Below are positions 20,892-22,730 of a DNA stretch of 22,730 bases, piece after piece (the stretch's first letter is position 1; each line of letters begins with the position of its first letter). This stretch comes from an uncultured Lachnospiraceae bacterium (GTDB taxonomy: Bacteria; Bacillota; Clostridia; Lachnospirales; Lachnospiraceae). The notes beneath the pieces were generated by a model that saw nothing but the letters and a program-made list of their open reading frames with translations, did not search any database and had not been told where the DNA came from. A program made the position numbers and the translations under genes. Location of the stretch: the NCBI GenBank assembly GCA_947589175.1, contig CANPZR010000012.1, positions 1 to 22,730 on the forward strand, written 5' to 3'.

Positions 20892-22730
20892 TTACAGTGT
20901 CACCTTTTCCAGATGCCAGATCTCCTTCGCGTATTCTTCAATTGTTCGGTCTGAGGAGAACTTGCCGCATTTCGCTGTCTGGAGCATGGCCATTCTCGCC
21001 CAGCGCTCCTCGTCGCGGTAAGCCGCCTCCACCCTTTTCTGCGCTTCCTCATAGGAGCGGAAATCCTTCAGAATGAAGTACTGGTCCGCTCTCTCTCCGC
21101 CGTTGCGCTCCAGCAGGGAATTGTAAATCTCGCGGAACAGATCCAGGTTTTCATTGGAATACGTCCCATCAATCAGCTGCGTCAGCACGGCGCGGATATC
21201 CGAATCCAGATTGTAGATCTCCTTCGGATCGTACTGGTTGTTGTGCTCAAAGTCAATGACCTCCTGAGATGAGAGACCGAAAATAAAGGCGTTCTCCTCT
21301 CCCACTTCCTCGACGATCTCCACATTGGCTCCATCCATCGTGCCCAGCGTCGGCGCTCCGTTCAGCATGAACTTCATGTTGCCGGTACCGGACGCCTCCT
21401 TGCTGGCCGTGGAAATCTGCTCGGACACGTCGGCCGCCGCGAAAATCATCTCCGCATTGGATACGCGGTAGTTCTCGATAAATACGATTTTGATCTTGCC
21501 GTGAATCGACGCGTCGTTGTTTACCACGTCGGCCACGCTGTTGATCAGCTTGATAATCGCCTTCGCGCGGCGGTATCCGGCGGATGCCTTCGCCCCGAAA
21601 ATAAACGTGCGGGGATACATATCCATCGCCGGGTTTTTCTTCAATTCGTTGTACAGGTGCATGATGTGCAGAATGTTCAAAAGCTGGCGCTTGTACTCAT
21701 GCAGCCTCTTTACCTGTACGTCAAAGATGGAGCGCGGGTCTACCTCGATGCCGTTGTGCTCCTTGATATATTCTGCCAGGCGGACCTTGTTCTGGTACTT
21801 GATGTTCATAAATTCCTGCTGGCACTTCTTGTCATCCACATAAATCGACAGCTTGCCGATCTGGGACAGGTCGGTGATCCAGTCCGCGCCGATCTTGTCG
21901 GTAACCCACGCCGCCAGCTTCGGATTGCCGTGCAGCAGGAAGCGGCGCTGGGTGATGCCGTTGGTCTTGTTGTTGAATTTCTCCGGCATCATCTCATAGA
22001 AGTCCTTCAGCTCCTGATTCTTCAAAATCTCGGTGTGCAGCCTTGCCACGCCGTTTACGGAAAAGCCGGTGACAATGGCAAGGTGAGCCATCTTGACCTG
22101 ACCGTCGTAGATAATCGCCATTTTCTTAACCTTTTCCATATTGCCCGGATACATGGTCTGAATCTTCTCCTGGAAGCGCCGGTTGATCTCCTCGACGATC
22201 TGGTAAATTCTCGGAAGCAGGCGGGAGAACAGCTCAAGCGGCCATTTTTCCAATGCCTCGGACATAATGGTGTGGTTCGTGTAAGCGCAGCAGCGCGTAG
22301 TGATGTCCCACGCCTCGTTCCATGTCAGGTCGTACTCGTCTAACAGGATGCGCATCAGCTCCGGAATCGTGACCGTCGGGTGGGTGTCGTTGAGCTGGAA
22401 TACCACCTTCTCCGGGAGTCCGTGAATATCGTCGTGGTTTTCCATATATTTCATAATGGCGCGCTGCACGCTGGCAGACACGAAGAAATACTGCTGTTTC
22501 AGGCGCAGCTCCTTGCCGGCGTAGTGGTTGTCGTTCGGGTAGAGCACCTCGCAGATGGTCCTTGCCAGGTTCTGCTGCTCCACGGCCTTCTGGTAATCGC
22601 CCTTGTCAAAGGAGTCCAGATTGAAGTTGTCGATCGCCTCCGCATCCCAGATCCGAAGGGTGTTGACAATCTTGTTTCCATAGCCCACAACGGGGAGGTC
22701 GTAGGGAACCGCCATGACGGACTGATAGTT
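20892..22730 (-). CDS. glgP: glycogen/starch phosphorylase, N-terminus outside window
   Basis: The C-terminal 612 residues or so of a family 35 glycosyltransferase that releases glucose 1-phosphate from alpha-1,4-glucans using phosphate and PLP. Visible are MAVPYDLPVVGYG, the QLNDTHPTVTIPELMR segment, AYTNHTIMSEALEKW, RRFLLHGNP, FDVQVKRLHEYKRQLLN, and the PLP site EASGTGNMKFMLNGA, whose Lys is the Schiff-base residue. The frame is open to the right edge (reads NYQSV before the first Met), so the true start and about 150-200 residues are missing. It ends 16 nt before the DUF6273-like gene. It supplies glucose 1-phosphate to the same central metabolism served by glk and pfkA. Confidence 0.95.
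   Translation of the reverse strand, partial: NYQSVMAVPYDLPVVGYGNKIVNTLRIWDAEAIDNFNLDSFDKGDYQKAVEQQNLARTICEVLYPNDNHYAGKELRLKQQYFFVSASVQRAIMKYMENHDDIHGLPEKVVFQLNDTHPTVTIPELMRILLDEYDLTWNEAWDITTRCCAYTNHTIMSEALEKWPLELFSRLLPRIYQIVEEINRRFQEKIQTMYPGNMEKVKKMAIIYDGQVKMAHLAIVTGFSVNGVARLHTEILKNQELKDFYEMMPEKFNNKTNGITQRRFLLHGNPKLAAWVTDKIGADWITDLSQIGKLSIYVDDKKCQQEFMNIKYQNKVRLAEYIKEHNGIEVDPRSIFDVQVKRLHEYKRQLLNILHIMHLYNELKKNPAMDMYPRTFIFGAKASAGYRRAKAIIKLINSVADVVNNDASIHGKIKIVFIENYRVSNAEMIFAAADVSEQISTASKEASGTGNMKFMLNGAPTLGTMDGANVEIVEEVGEENAFIFGLSSQEVIDFEHNNQYDPKEIYNLDSDIRAVLTQLIDGTYSNENLDLFREIYNSLLERNGGERADQYFILKDFRSYEEAQKRVEAAYRDEERWARMAMLQTAKCGKFSSDRTIEEYAKEIWHLEKVTL

Overview
The window looks like the chromosome of a low-GC Gram-positive of class Clostridia, most likely a Lachnospiraceae member. 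The grounds are the whiA/rapZ/hprK cluster, dapL-type lysine synthesis, AGGAGG-type ribosome sites before nearly every gene, an AT-hook protein with a DUF6465-like C-terminus, and a DUF6273-like protein beside glycogen phosphorylase. Codon use is fairly GC-rich, except in one AT-richer block around 3.0-5.9 kb. No rRNA, tRNA, CRISPR array or insertion sequence was seen.

Left part (1-3000, minus strand): a tightly coupled unit of a large lipoprotein and two multi-pass membrane proteins resembling ABC-2 permeases. The stop/start overlaps are 1 and 4 nt, and a possible next gene runs off the left edge. No ATPase is in view.

Signalling block (3001-5904): a GHKL sensor kinase of the AgrC/ComD type and a LytTR response regulator are read rightward from a perfect TTGACA-N17-TATAAT promoter. 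Divergent from them is a leftward unit made of a previously uncalled 22-codon ORF (a Trp-rich peptide ending SSWWDWWKRFFG) and a small secreted protein. Between the two promoters lies a pair of 10-bp direct repeats, 20 bp apart, that resemble LytTR operators. Together these have the layout of a peptide-sensing circuit and are the best candidate for an undescribed system here.

Middle (5906-9481): dapL, an AT-hook protein, a divergent very acidic membrane-anchored protein, and pfkA. Several clear promoters and terminators separate them.

Housekeeping operons (9527-18046, minus strand): hprK-glk-murB-rapZ-whiA-crh-like, then a strong terminator, then dnaE-pfkA. The HPr-like protein lacks the His15 and Arg17 needed for sugar-PTS phosphotransfer but keeps the Ser that HprK phosphorylates. 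It follows whiA, as crh does in Bacillus. The operon therefore carries both the kinase and its likely regulatory target, next to glucose phosphorylation, cell-wall precursor synthesis and glycolysis.

Right part (18215-22730): mrp-thiN reads rightward and converges on a leftward pair of glycogen phosphorylase (cut by the window edge) and a membrane protein with a DUF6273-like domain. The terminator of that leftward unit lies inside the last codons of thiN.
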